Below are positions 1 to 8,290 of a stretch of 44,482 nucleotides of DNA, in pieces. The stretch lies in NCBI GenBank assembly GCA_946558695.1, contig CAMNTQ010000027.1, positions 1-44,482 of the forward strand, in the 5' to 3' direction. The position numbers and the translations under genes were made by a program. The notes under the pieces were generated by a model, which worked only from the letters and a program-made list of their open reading frames with translations, searched no databases and was not told the origin of the DNA. Position 1 is the stretch's first letter. Each line of letters starts with the position of its first letter. This stretch comes from an uncultured Lachnospiraceae bacterium. Its GTDB lineage: Bacteria; Bacillota; Clostridia; Lachnospirales; Lachnospiraceae.

Positions 1-431
1 GCTACGGGCCGGGAATCGGCGAAGGCTATGAGCAGTTAGTGATGATCGTGTCAAGAGCCAGCGGCGCTCCGGTTATCGCTAACGCAATCCGCTATGCGGC
101 GCAGCTTGTAAGAGGAAAAGTTTTCGAGGTTGCCAAAGAAGAATTCGCGGCAGTCAAGAAAGCCGGATTCAAAGAGCTCCTTGATGGGCTTAAGGCGTCT
201 CAGAAGCCGGCGGGAGCGGCAGAGGAAGTGAAAGAGCCGCCGAAGGAGATTGTGACGGCGCAGATTCCGGGCATCGAGGTCATGGATCTTGAGGATGCGG
301 TGAAGGCGCTGTGGAAGATTAATATCTATGCCGAGAGCGGCATGGGCTGTACCGGGCCGATTATCAGAGTATCGGAAGCAAATCTTGCGAAAGCGGAGGA
401 AGAGCTTAAAAAGGCAGGATATGTAGGTTAA
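1..431 (+). CDS. grdD: Glycine/betaine reductase complex component C, alpha subunit (3' part)
   Basis: The reading frame is already open at the left edge, so only the C-terminal ~143 residues are present. GrdD is a PlsX-like subunit of protein C, which releases acetyl phosphate from the selenoprotein A-bound carboxymethyl group in Stickland reduction of glycine, sarcosine or betaine. The visible part has the PlsX-like GPGIGEGYEQLVMIVSRASG stretch and a C-terminal segment NIYAESGMGCTGPIIRVSEA. The family is known to need a cysteine near the C-terminus, and the Cys in MGCTGP fits that role; this assignment is from memory of the family. A charged, Ala/Pro/Glu-rich linker joins the two parts. It is the last gene of its operon, since a strong terminator follows. 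The remaining grd genes should lie to the left. Little doubt about the family; the exact substrate (glycine, sarcosine or betaine) cannot be read here. Confidence 0.82.
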   Translation, partial: YGPGIGEGYEQLVMIVSRASGAPVIANAIRYAAQLVRGKVFEVAKEEFAAVKKAGFKELLDGLKASQKPAGAAEEVKEPPKEIVTAQIPGIEVMDLEDAVKALWKINIYAESGMGCTGPIIRVSEANLAKAEEELKKAGYVG

Positions 432-459
432 CGGAAATTGAATTTATGATAGGAAAAAG

Positions 460-505
460 AAACGTTTCAAGGCATAGGAAGATGGATGCTTTGAAACGTT
501 TTCTT
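460..505 (+). terminator. Rho-independent terminator of the grd operon
   Basis: A 16-bp stem (460-475 with 486-501, one G-T pair) surrounds a 10-nt loop and runs into a T-rich tail (TTTTCTTT). It lies 29 bases after the grdD stop. The stem is A/T-flanked on both sides, so it could also act weakly in the reverse direction. Confidence 0.85.
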
Positions 506-553
506 TGCCGTCTATTGTTTTTTGCGAAGTATATATGCTGTTTTTAGAATGTC

Positions 554-583
554 TTGATAAGCTGCGGAGTTAAAAAATACAAT
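554..583 (+). promoter_or_regulatory. Candidate sigma-A promoter for the BspA-type protein gene
   Basis: TTGATA (554-559), an 18-base spacer and TACAAT (578-583) resemble a vegetative promoter, about 125 bases before the start codon at 710. A second, perfect TATAAT lies at 660-665, only 45 bases before the start, but has no recognisable -35 box. Either or both may be used. The rest of the 432-709 gap after the terminator shows nothing else. Confidence 0.33.
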
Positions 584-709
584 AAGCACAAAAATGAGTT
601 AAATCGGAACATTTGGAACACGTTGCGGAACGCATCTTTTAGTTAAAATCTATGTACTTTATAATTGATATGTAATACTGGAAAAATATGGAAGAGAGGT
701 ACAAAGGTT

Positions 710-1678
710 ATGGAATTGATTTTAGACATCTTTTGGGAAAAGCGCAGAGTTTACATCGAGTGGAACCAGATTATATGTGCTGTATTGCTAGCATTTCTGA
801 TTGCCGGATTGTACAATTATATCGACGCACTGCCAGATGATACGGAAGAATTTATGAGGGAGCAGGCTGCGCCGGCAGAGGCTCTTCCAGCGATCAGAAC
901 TTTTGCGGAACTATCACTTCTGCCCAAGGAAAGCGTAGCGGAAGAAAATGCCGGGCACGAAAGCAAGAGTGATCCGGAGGCTTCTGCAAAAGAACAGAAT
1001 TTTGCCGTAAGTTACGGGTATTCAGAACCGGATGAAAAGAAACGGATAAAGAGTGTGAAGAAAGCGGCGAAGACAGGAGCGAAAGCAATCCATTCAAGTG
1101 TGGAACAGGAAACGGATGATTATAGAAAACATGCGGCAGGAACGCTGCCGGATATTCCGGTTATGGACGTCGTGACGGGAAATCCGGATATTATGACAGA
1201 AAATCCAGATATTGCAACAGGCAATCATGATGGCAGCATAGCAAATGAGGAGTCCGGGGCAAGTGCTGCAGAGACAGGAAGGACAGATGCGGATAAAACG
1301 GATGCGAATACAGATCAGGATGACAGAAAGCCTGTCATTTTGTTGGAACGTTTTCCGGGATTTCTAACAAATGAGAAAGGTCATATTGCAGGGTACACAG
1401 ATGCATCAAAGTTTCTGAAGGATCATCTTGTTGTATTACCCCGCAATGCGGCATGTACCGGAATTGAGAAGGGCGCGCTGAAAGGACTGGAGACAGATAT
1501 TCATGAAATCTATATTCCGGCCAATATCACCTACATTGCTGAGGGTGCATTGGATGAACTGGCGAAACTGTATTATATTGAGGCGGCGCCTGATAATCCC
1601 GTGTTTTACAGCGAAAACGGTGTTTTGTATTACAGGAACGGCAAGGTGGTTGTATATCCGAACCGGCTTAAGAGATAA
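710..1678 (+). CDS. Membrane-anchored surface protein with C-terminal BspA-type leucine-rich repeat segment
   Basis: A 322-residue protein. I start it at ATG 710, where AGAGAGG lies about 10 bases upstream, rather than at an in-frame codon 45 bases earlier with no site. Residues ~20-40 (IICAVLLAFLIAGLYNYI) form one membrane helix. Then comes a long, acidic, low-complexity spacer (~45-225) containing a short imperfect repeat (NPDIMTENPDIATGNHD). The C-terminal ~100 residues (IPANITYIAEGALDELAKLYYIEAA, read in pieces) look like an LRR_5/BspA-type repeat ending in a basic residue cluster. The likely topology is inside-out, with the repeat domain on the cell surface at the end of a flexible stalk. 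BspA-type repeats often mediate protein or host binding. No sortase motif or partner gene is visible. Function is not known; the fold call is moderately sure. Confidence 0.6.
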   Translation: MELILDIFWEKRRVYIEWNQIICAVLLAFLIAGLYNYIDALPDDTEEFMREQAAPAEALPAIRTFAELSLLPKESVAEENAGHESKSDPEASAKEQNFAVSYGYSEPDEKKRIKSVKKAAKTGAKAIHSSVEQETDDYRKHAAGTLPDIPVMDVVTGNPDIMTENPDIATGNHDGSIANEESGASAAETGRTDADKTDANTDQDDRKPVILLERFPGFLTNEKGHIAGYTDASKFLKDHLVVLPRNAACTGIEKGALKGLETDIHEIYIPANITYIAEGALDELAKLYYIEAAPDNPVFYSENGVLYYRNGKVVVYPNRLKR

Positions 1679-1718
1679 GAAACAATAACATAGTAGATGA
1701 AAAATCAAGAAAAAAGGG

Positions 1719-1747
1719 TGTAAATTTCTGAATCAGAGTGCTATAAT
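1719..1747 (+). promoter_or_regulatory. Extended -10 promoter of the ThrE pair
   Basis: TGCTATAAT (1739-1747) is a perfect extended -10 element. TGTAAA 17 bases upstream (1719-1724) is a weak -35. A start point near 1754 gives a short leader with AGGAG (1769-1773) seven bases before the ATG at 1781. Confidence 0.6.
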
Positions 1748-1780
1748 GAAACGATATTGTGAGGTGTCAGGAGTTATAGC

Positions 1781-2626
1781 ATGGATATTGGGAAAGAAAA
1801 AGACGCAAAACAGAACGAGACGGAAAGTTTTACACCGTCTGAGAGCAATGTAAAACAGGTGGTTGATTTTGCACTGGAGGCGGGAAGGATTCTTCTGAAG
1901 AACGGCGGGGAGATTTTTCGTGTAGAAGAAACGATTACAAGGATATGCCAGCATTTTGGCGTGGAGCATGTCGATATCTTTACTTTAAGTCATGGTATTT
2001 TTGTCAGTGCTGAAAATGAGGAAGGGGATGTGTATACGCGGGTAAAACACATTCCTCTTTCCGGAGCGCATTTGGGTATTGTAGCAGAGGTGAACGAGCT
2101 GTCAAGGCAGATTTCCGAAAACAAAGTAACGATTTCTGAAGCGAAGGAGCAGTTGAAAAAGATTGACCAGACGCCTCCGAGCAGGGCGAGAACACAAGTT
2201 TTGGGAGCGGGCATGGGAGCGGCATGTTTTGGATTTCTTATGGGAGCTACTTTAACAGAGAGTATTGTAACATTTTTTATAGGATGTTTTGTGTATTTGT
2301 GGGTGATTCTTGCAAAACATTGTCATTTATCGAAGATTATCATTAATATTATAGGAGGAATCCTTATTACTTTGTGCGCCATTTTTGCTAATCATTTTAG
2401 CACGGCAGATGCTGTACTCCGTCTGGACGGAATGATTATAGGCGGGATTATGCCGCTTGTCCCGGGAATGGCATTTACCAATGCGATTCGGGACGTCGCT
2501 GACAGTGATTTCCTTTCGGGTACGGTGCGGATGATGGATGCGCTCATGGTATTTGTATACATAGCGGTGGGTGTGGGAATTGTTCTCATAACCTATAGTA
2601 ACATGACGGGAGGTTTCATCTTATGA
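1781..2626 (+). CDS. Threonine/serine exporter family protein, N-terminal (ThrE) half
   Basis: A 281-residue member of the ThrE/DUF1212 family. The hallmark soluble segment is residues ~25-130, with EVEETITRICQHFGVEHVDIF-like content (here RVEETITRICQHFG) and the TLSHGIFVS stretch. About five hydrophobic helices follow from residue ~145 to the end, including the repeated pattern GGIMPLVPGMAFTNAIRD. In actinobacteria ThrE is a single protein; in Firmicutes it is commonly split, as here, with the second half supplied by the next gene. The pair probably forms one inner-membrane exporter of threonine, serine or other small molecules; the substrate is inferred from family only. The stop codon overlaps the next start (ATGA), showing translational coupling. 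Confidence 0.85.
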   Translation: MDIGKEKDAKQNETESFTPSESNVKQVVDFALEAGRILLKNGGEIFRVEETITRICQHFGVEHVDIFTLSHGIFVSAENEEGDVYTRVKHIPLSGAHLGIVAEVNELSRQISENKVTISEAKEQLKKIDQTPPSRARTQVLGAGMGAACFGFLMGATLTESIVTFFIGCFVYLWVILAKHCHLSKIIINIIGGILITLCAIFANHFSTADAVLRLDGMIIGGIMPLVPGMAFTNAIRDVADSDFLSGTVRMMDALMVFVYIAVGVGIVLITYSNMTGGFIL

Positions 2627-3090
2627 CAACGCAACAAATTCTGAGCAATGTCTTCTGTTCTTTTGTGGGAACGGTGGGCTTTGCCATTATGTATAATGTT
2701 CCGAAAAAATATTATATAGGCTGCGGTTTGACGGGGATGGCAGGATGGCTGATGTATCTTATTGTCGATGCGCAGAACTATATGACATCTTCCGTTGCTT
2801 CTTTTTTCGGCGCATTTGTTGTAGTTTTAATGTCCAGAATTTTGTCCGTACGGATGAAATGCCCTATTACTATATTTCTGATTTCGGGGATTTTTCCGCT
2901 TGTCCCGGGGTTGGGCATCTACAATACGGTTTATTATATCGTAACGAACCAACTGACACAGGCAGCTTTAAAAGGAATCGAATCTTTGAAGATAGCCTTT
3001 GCTATTGTAATGGGAATTGTAATCGTTGTATCGATACCGAGAGATGTATTTCATAAGATATATTACTGGTATGTTGAAGGAAAAGATTGA
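2623..3090 (+). CDS. Threonine/serine exporter family protein, small (ThrE_2) half
   Basis: A 155-residue, almost entirely hydrophobic protein of the ThrE_2/DUF3815 family with about five membrane helices. It carries the same loop signature as its partner, ISGIFPLVPGLGIYNTVY, matching the PLVPGMAF segment of the upstream protein, so the halves look like related membrane domains. The four-base ATGA overlap with the preceding gene supports one-to-one expression and a two-subunit transporter. It ends in a short charged tail (KIYYWYVEGKD). Confidence 0.85.
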   Translation: MTTQQILSNVFCSFVGTVGFAIMYNVPKKYYIGCGLTGMAGWLMYLIVDAQNYMTSSVASFFGAFVVVLMSRILSVRMKCPITIFLISGIFPLVPGLGIYNTVYYIVTNQLTQAALKGIESLKIAFAIVMGIVIVVSIPRDVFHKIYYWYVEGKD

Positions 3091-3116
3091 AGCGCCTGAA
3101 CCAATTATGGTACAAT
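3087..3116 (+). promoter_or_regulatory. Promoter of the sir2-like/gltX unit
   Basis: TTGAAG (3087-3092), an 18-base spacer and TACAAT (3111-3116), with TGG just before it giving an extended -10. The -35 overlaps the stop of the exporter gene. The -10 contains the upstream ATG at 3115, so that ATG cannot be the translation start of the following gene, which supports GTG 3151. Confidence 0.6.
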
Positions 3117-3150
3117 GTATTTATCATTAACAAAAGAAGGAGGGATTTTT

Positions 3151-3906
3151 GTGATAGGTAAAACATTGCTCCAGATTTTAAGAGAAAGTACATATACCAC
3201 CGTGCTCAGTGGATATGCTATGCTTGAGGAAAGCGGTTATCCGGCGATTCGGGACGGTGAAGCATCTTATGATATTGAACAGAAATATGGTTATTCGGCG
3301 GATGAGATGTTTTCTAGTTCTTTTTTCAATGCCCGGACGGAACAGTTTTTTTCTTTTTACCGCAACGAGATATTAAGTGCGCTTGATAAGCCGCCGGGGA
3401 AGGGCTTTTATGAGATAGCAGAGCTGGAAAGAAGAGGTTTTTTTCAGTCGATTATAACGAGACGTGTCTTCGGGCTGCCGCAGAAGGCAGGGTGTAAGAA
3501 TGTCATTAATCTTCACGGAAGCGTTTATGACAACTACTGTCCTCATTGCAAAAAGACATATCCGGTAGAATATATCAGAAATTCTAAGAGAGTACCTCTG
3601 TGCGTTAACTGTAGTTCTGTTGTGCGGCCAAGAGTATGTCTGTTTGGTGAGATGGTGGATAACCAGATCATGACCAGAGCTGCCGGAGAGGTACAGAAGG
3701 CGGATGTGCTGCTTATCCTTGGAACGAATCTTAAGACACAGCTTTGTGCGCAGCTTGTGCAGTATTATGAAGGGGAAAAGCTGATATTAGTGAAGGAGGC
3801 GCCGCATTTTTCGGATAAATATGCGGATCTGGTTGTAAATGAGAGAGTGGATGATACTCTGGAAAAAATTATTAAGGAATTAGGAGATGAAACATGGGTA
3901 AAGTAA
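3151..3906 (+). CDS. Divergent Sir2-family protein
   Basis: A 251-residue Sir2-like protein starting at GTG 3151, eight bases after AAGGAGG. Kept features are the catalytic-type histidine in [11 protein letters not shown] (His122), a four-cysteine zinc site (CPHC at 130-133 and CVNC at 151-154), and a GTNLK segment matching the family GTSL motif. Changed features are the NAD-binding GAGIS motif, which reads LSGYAM (19-24), and the TQNID motif, which reads TRRVF (~103-107). True deacetylation by the usual mechanism is therefore uncertain; an ADP-ribosyl or binding role is possible. The phrase [20 protein letters not shown] looks like a subgroup signature rather than random decay. The gene overlaps gltX by 13 bases and shares its promoter. 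Confidence 0.75.
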   Translation: MIGKTLLQILRESTYTTVLSGYAMLEESGYPAIRDGEASYDIEQKYGYSADEMFSSSFFNARTEQFFSFYRNEILSALDKPPGKGFYEIAELERRGFFQSIITRRVFGLPQKAGCKNVINLHGSVYDNYCPHCKKTYPVEYIRNSKRVPLCVNCSSVVRPRVCLFGEMVDNQIMTRAAGEVQKADVLLILGTNLKTQLCAQLVQYYEGEKLILVKEAPHFSDKYADLVVNERVDDTLEKIIKELGDETWVK

Positions 3907-5351
3907 GAACAAGGTTTGCACCCAGCCCTACCGGCAGGATGCATGTGGGTAATTTGAGAACGGCTCTTTACGCTTATCTGATCGCAAAGCATGAGGACGG
4001 AGATTTTATGCTCCGTATTGAAGACACGGATCAGGTGCGGTTTGTGGAGGGCGCCTTGGAGATTATTTATCATACATTGGAGGAGACAGGGCTTGTACAT
4101 GACGAAGGACCGGATAAGGACGGCGGAGTAGGACCTTATGTTCAGAGCGAGAGAAATGCTTCAGGGATATATCTGGAATACGCTAAGAAACTGATCGAGC
4201 AGGGGGATGCGTATTACTGCTTCTGTGATAAGGAACGCCTGGAATCCTTAAAAAGCAAGGTGTCAGAGGACGGCGGTACGGAGATCGTCGTATATGACAA
4301 GCACTGTCTGTCGCTTGGCAAAGAGGAAGTGGAGGCGAACCTTGCGGCAGGAAAGCCTTATGTGATACGTTTTAATATGCCAACAGAAGGGACGACTACT
4401 TTCAGCGACGATATTTACGGGGATATCACCGTTCCCAATGAGGAGATGGAGGATTTGATCCTGATCAAGTCGGACGGATATCCAACCTATAATTTTGCCA
4501 ATGTTATTGATGACCATCTGATGGGTATTACTCATGTAGTGCGCGGAAATGAATATCTTTCTTCCGCGCCCAAATACAATCGGATATATGAAGCATTTGG
4601 ATGGGAGATTCCGACCTATGTGCATTGTCCGTTGATTACGGATGAGAACCACAAGAAGCTTAGTAAGAGATGCGGACATTCTTCCTATGAGGATTTGATC
4701 GAGCAGGGATTTGTGACAGAGGCAGTAGTCAATTATGTGGCGCTGCTCGGATGGTGTCCTTCTGACAATCAGGAGATTTTTTCACTGCAGGAGCTGGTGA
4801 AAGCATTCGATTACCGCCATATGAGTAAATCGCCGGCGGTGTTTGACATTGTGAAGCTTAAATGGATGAACGGTGAGTATTTGAAGGCGATGGATCCTGA
4901 AAGGTTCTATGAGATGGCAGAGCCGTATTTGAGAGAAGTTATCACAAAGGACTATGACCTTAAGAAGATTGCGGAGCTTGTGAAAACCAGAATAGAAGTA
5001 TTTACAGATATCAAGGAACAGATTGATTTCTTCGAGACATTGCCGGAGTATGATACGGCAATGTACTGTCACAAGAAGATGAAGACGAACGAAGAAAAAT
5101 CTTTGAAGGTTCTAAAGGAGGTACTTCTGCTTTTGGAGGAACAGGAGGATTTCAGCAACGACGCCCTGTTTGAAGTGCTGAAGAAATATGTTGAGGAGCA
5201 GGGAGTCAAAGTCGGATTCGTTATGTGGCCCCTTCGGACGGCGGTGTCAGGAAAGCAGAGCACACCGGGCGGAGCGACGGAGCTTATGGAGATTCTTGGT
5301 AAAGAGGAGTCTCTTGCGAGGATACGCAGAGGAATTGAATTATTAAGTTAG
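3894..5351 (+). CDS. gltX: Glutamyl-tRNA synthetase
   Basis: A 485-residue class-I aminoacyl-tRNA synthetase that charges tRNA-Glu in the cytoplasm. In many Clostridia the enzyme is non-discriminating and also charges tRNA-Gln; that cannot be decided from this sequence. The HIGH box appears as PTGRMHVGN near the N-terminus, the RIEDTD motif follows, and the KMSKS box is KKLSKR near residue 258. The remaining length matches the usual bacterial GluRS with an alpha-helical anticodon-binding domain. It starts within the 3' end of the sir2-like gene (RBS GGAG in the overlap), and its stop overlaps the Shine-Dalgarno of the helicase gene, so the three genes form a tightly packed operon. Confidence 0.97.
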   Translation: MGKVRTRFAPSPTGRMHVGNLRTALYAYLIAKHEDGDFMLRIEDTDQVRFVEGALEIIYHTLEETGLVHDEGPDKDGGVGPYVQSERNASGIYLEYAKKLIEQGDAYYCFCDKERLESLKSKVSEDGGTEIVVYDKHCLSLGKEEVEANLAAGKPYVIRFNMPTEGTTTFSDDIYGDITVPNEEMEDLILIKSDGYPTYNFANVIDDHLMGITHVVRGNEYLSSAPKYNRIYEAFGWEIPTYVHCPLITDENHKKLSKRCGHSSYEDLIEQGFVTEAVVNYVALLGWCPSDNQEIFSLQELVKAFDYRHMSKSPAVFDIVKLKWMNGEYLKAMDPERFYEMAEPYLREVITKDYDLKKIAELVKTRIEVFTDIKEQIDFFETLPEYDTAMYCHKKMKTNEEKSLKVLKEVLLLLEEQEDFSNDALFEVLKKYVEEQGVKVGFVMWPLRTAVSGKQSTPGGATELMEILGKEESLARIRRGIELLS

Positions 5352-5359
5352 GAGTGTCT

Positions 5360-7225
5360 ATGGGTCTGAATAAAGCTCAGAAAGCAGCGGCTAATCATTT
5401 CAAAGGGCCATGTCTGGTCCTGGCAGGCCCCGGATCGGGGAAAACTCTTACGATTGCAAAGCGAATTGAATATCTGATCAAAGTATACAAGGTAAGGCCA
5501 GAAGAAATTCTGGTCATTACCTTTACAAGATATGCGGCGGGGGAGATGAAAAAGCGGTTTTGCCGGATTATGGGTTCTGAAAGCTTTCCGGTTAATTTCG
5601 GTACTTTTCATTCGGTATATTACTGGATTTTAAAATGGGCATATGGTCTTACGAACACAAGCCTTCTCTCAGATGGGGAGAAGTGTGCCGTATTGCGTCA
5701 GATTATGGGAGAGCGAAAAGATGCGTCCACAGAAGAGCAGGAAGAGGAGTATCTTCGGGGATTAGCAGAGGAGATCGGCAATGTCAAAAATAACCGGGAG
5801 GATATCGAAAGCTACAGTTCTCTTCATTATGAGAAGGAGTTGTTTAAAAAGGTATATCTTGCTTATGAAGAGAAGAAAAAGACACTGAAAAAGATAGATT
5901 TTGAAGATATGCTTGTGATGTGCTGCCGTCTTTTTGAGGAGAGAAAGGACATCTTAAGAAAATGGCAGCAGAAGTTCCGATATATATTGATTGACGAATT
6001 TCAGGACATCAATCAGGCTCAGTATGATGTGATCCGTATGTTGACGTCGGATTCCGGGAATCTGTTTGCCGTCGGGGATGACGATCAGTCGATTTATGGG
6101 TTCCGAGGTGCGAAGCCGGGGATTATGATGGAATTTAAAAAGGATTACCCGAAAGCGAAGCAGTTTCTTTTGGATGTAAATTACCGCTCAGATGGGCATA
6201 TCGTAGACGGAGCGCTCAAAGTTATCTCCAATAATAAAGAAAGGTACGAAAAAAAGATTCAAAGTTTCAGGGACAGGGAAAAAAGAATAAAGGTGTATGA
6301 ACTGAAGGATTCGATGGAGGAGAGTCTGTATATATTAAAAACAATTGAGAAGTTTTTGCAGAAAGGGGAGGCGATGGAGGAGATAGCCGTTCTGTTTCGG
6401 ACGGCGGCGGATGCGCAGGTGCTGTTGGAAGTGCTTTCGCAGCATGAGATTCCATTTTTTATGAGAGACCGGCTGCGCAACATTTATGAACATTTTACGG
6501 CTCAGGATATCATCAGTTACTTCCGATTGTCTCAGGGCGTTGGCGAAAGAAGGGATTTTCTGCGTATTGTAAATCGTCCGAACCGATATATCGGGAGGGA
6601 CAGCATGAGCGAGGGGATTGTGTCCTATGAGAGCCTGCGGAACTTTTATTGTGATAAGCGGTGGATGCTTGACTGCATCGACCAGCTTCAGTCGGATGTG
6701 GAGATGATAAGCGGAAAGTCGCCCTATGCGGCGATTCAGTATATCAGAAAGAGTATTGGGTATGATGATTTTTTGAGGGAGTATGCAAAGTATAAAAGGA
6801 TCGATCATCAAAAGATTCAGGAGACGTTGGATCAGATTCAGGAATCTTCCAAAGCGTATGCCACTATGGAAGAATGGCTGTCTCATGTGGAGGACTATGG
6901 AAATATGCTGTTAAAGAGGCAGGAAATTCAAAAGAAACGTCAGGAAGAAAAGGGCATTGCCCTTCACACAATACATGGAGCGAAAGGTTTGGAATTTAAC
7001 ACAGTTTTTATCATAGGAGCGAACGAGGGGACGCTGCCCTACAGAAAAGCAAAGCTTGCAGGCGAGCTGGAGGAAGAGCGGAGACTGTTTTATGTTGCTA
7101 TGACAAGGGCTAAAGAGCAGCTTATCATTACCTGCGTTAAGGAAAAAAATGGAAAAAACATATCATCTTCCCGGTTTCTGTACGAATTGGCAGGTAGTCA
7201 AAACGGAGAAAATGATGTAGAATAG
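5360..7225 (+). CDS. UvrD/PcrA-type ATP-dependent DNA helicase (short form)
   Basis: A 621-residue superfamily-1A 3'-5' helicase. Start ATG 5360 has AGGAG five bases upstream; the alternative GTG at 5354 lies inside that site. Visible motifs in order: Walker A AGPGSGKT (22-29), Ia TFTRYAAGEMKKR, Walker B LIDEFQDIN, motif III VGDDDQSIYGFRGA, motif IV NYRS, motif V HTIHGAKGLEFNTVFIIGA, and motif VI EERRLFYVAMTRAK. At ~620 residues it is about 100 shorter than PcrA and ends soon after motif VI, so the long C-terminal region that contacts RNA polymerase in PcrA is missing. It is therefore probably an accessory helicase rather than the essential PcrA. It is coupled to gltX. Confidence 0.93.
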   Translation: MGLNKAQKAAANHFKGPCLVLAGPGSGKTLTIAKRIEYLIKVYKVRPEEILVITFTRYAAGEMKKRFCRIMGSESFPVNFGTFHSVYYWILKWAYGLTNTSLLSDGEKCAVLRQIMGERKDASTEEQEEEYLRGLAEEIGNVKNNREDIESYSSLHYEKELFKKVYLAYEEKKKTLKKIDFEDMLVMCCRLFEERKDILRKWQQKFRYILIDEFQDINQAQYDVIRMLTSDSGNLFAVGDDDQSIYGFRGAKPGIMMEFKKDYPKAKQFLLDVNYRSDGHIVDGALKVISNNKERYEKKIQSFRDREKRIKVYELKDSMEESLYILKTIEKFLQKGEAMEEIAVLFRTAADAQVLLEVLSQHEIPFFMRDRLRNIYEHFTAQDIISYFRLSQGVGERRDFLRIVNRPNRYIGRDSMSEGIVSYESLRNFYCDKRWMLDCIDQLQSDVEMISGKSPYAAIQYIRKSIGYDDFLREYAKYKRIDHQKIQETLDQIQESSKAYATMEEWLSHVEDYGNMLLKRQEIQKKRQEEKGIALHTIHGAKGLEFNTVFIIGANEGTLPYRKAKLAGELEEERRLFYVAMTRAKEQLIITCVKEKNGKNISSSRFLYELAGSQNGENDVE

Positions 7226-7261
7226 AAATGTGCATGTAATATTTTGTCGCAGGAGGAAGCT

Positions 7262-8272
7262 ATGGTAATGAAAAAGAGGGTATTGGCGGTGATGGCAGTT
7301 GTGCTTGTCTGCGCCATAGGGATAAGCGCTTGTAAGAAGAATGTCGGGACGCCGGAGGATAATGCGGCCTCTGAGGAGAAGACGGAAGAAGGAGACGCAG
7401 GCGGGCAGGAAAAAAAGCTTGTAGGTTTTAGCGTGATTGACATGAAGAATCCGTATTTTATTACGCTTGAGGATGCCATGAGGGAGGTATTCGAGAAGAA
7501 GGGATACGAGCTTATCATGGAAGACCCCGGTACGGATTCAGAGAAGCAGGCAGTGCAGATTCAGGAGATGATAGATCAGGGTATTTCTGCGATCATCTTA
7601 AGTCCGGTTGATTGGGAAAAGATAACTCCGTCGCTCAAAGCGCTTAAAGAGGCGGGCGTCAGAATCATTAATGTAGATACGCAGGTGAAAGAGATGGACT
7701 ATGTGGATGCCTATATTGGATCTGACAATTATAATGCCGGATATATCTGCGGTGCGGATTTGATTGAAAAGTGCCCGGAAGGCGGAAAAATAGCGATTTT
7801 AGAGTGTCCGACACAGAATTCTATTAATGACCGCATTACGGGTTTTGAGGAGGCTATTTCTAAAGCGGAAAAAGGCTTTGAGGTAGTGGCCAGAGCAGAT
7901 ACTACAGGAGAATTTGAGCGTGCTCTGGAAGAGTCAGAGAAGATGCTGGAAGAATATCCCGACATTGTGGCGATTATGTGCGGGAATGATCAGATCGCCG
8001 TAGGAGCTACTACATCGGTAAATGTTGCAGGAGCAGAGAAAGTGCTGATCTATGGGGTGGATGGTTCGCCGGACATTAAGAAGGAGCTGCAGAAGACGGA
8101 CACTCAGATAGCCGGTACGGCAGCGCAGTCTCCGATCCATATCGGACAGGAGGCGGCGAATATTACGGACTGTATATTGACCGGACAGAAATATGAAAAG
8201 GAAACCTATGAGGAAGTGTTTATGATTAACAAGGATAATGTCAGCATGTATGGAGTGGACGGCTGGCAGTAG
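7262..8272 (+). CDS. RbsB-like sugar-binding lipoprotein (orphan)
   Basis: A 336-residue periplasmic-binding-protein family 1 protein. Start ATG 7262 lies five bases after AGGAGG; ATG 7268 is also possible. The signal peptide (KKRVLAVMAVVLVCAIG) ends in a lipobox ISAC, with Cys24 as the lipidated residue. A charged linker follows, then the fold typical of ribose/galactose-type binding proteins: GFSVIDMKNPYF, DQGISAIILSPVDWEK, VDTQV, YIGSDNYNAGY, ICGNDQIAVG-like and YGVDGSPD segments. It should sit on the outer face of the membrane and bind a sugar or related ligand. There is no permease or ATPase gene nearby, so it either serves a transporter encoded elsewhere or works as a sensor. The next gene is a carbohydrate-enzyme homologue 18 bases on, which supports a sugar link. 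Confidence 0.85.
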   Translation: MVMKKRVLAVMAVVLVCAIGISACKKNVGTPEDNAASEEKTEEGDAGGQEKKLVGFSVIDMKNPYFITLEDAMREVFEKKGYELIMEDPGTDSEKQAVQIQEMIDQGISAIILSPVDWEKITPSLKALKEAGVRIINVDTQVKEMDYVDAYIGSDNYNAGYICGADLIEKCPEGGKIAILECPTQNSINDRITGFEEAISKAEKGFEVVARADTTGEFERALEESEKMLEEYPDIVAIMCGNDQIAVGATTSVNVAGAEKVLIYGVDGSPDIKKELQKTDTQIAGTAAQSPIHIGQEAANITDCILTGQKYEKETYEEVFMINKDNVSMYGVDGWQ

Positions 8273-8290
8273 TATCCAGAGAGGAGTCAG

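Noticed and set aside
5354-5359. GTG 5354 as the helicase start
   Set aside because: It lies inside the AGGAG ribosome binding site that correctly spaces ATG 5360.
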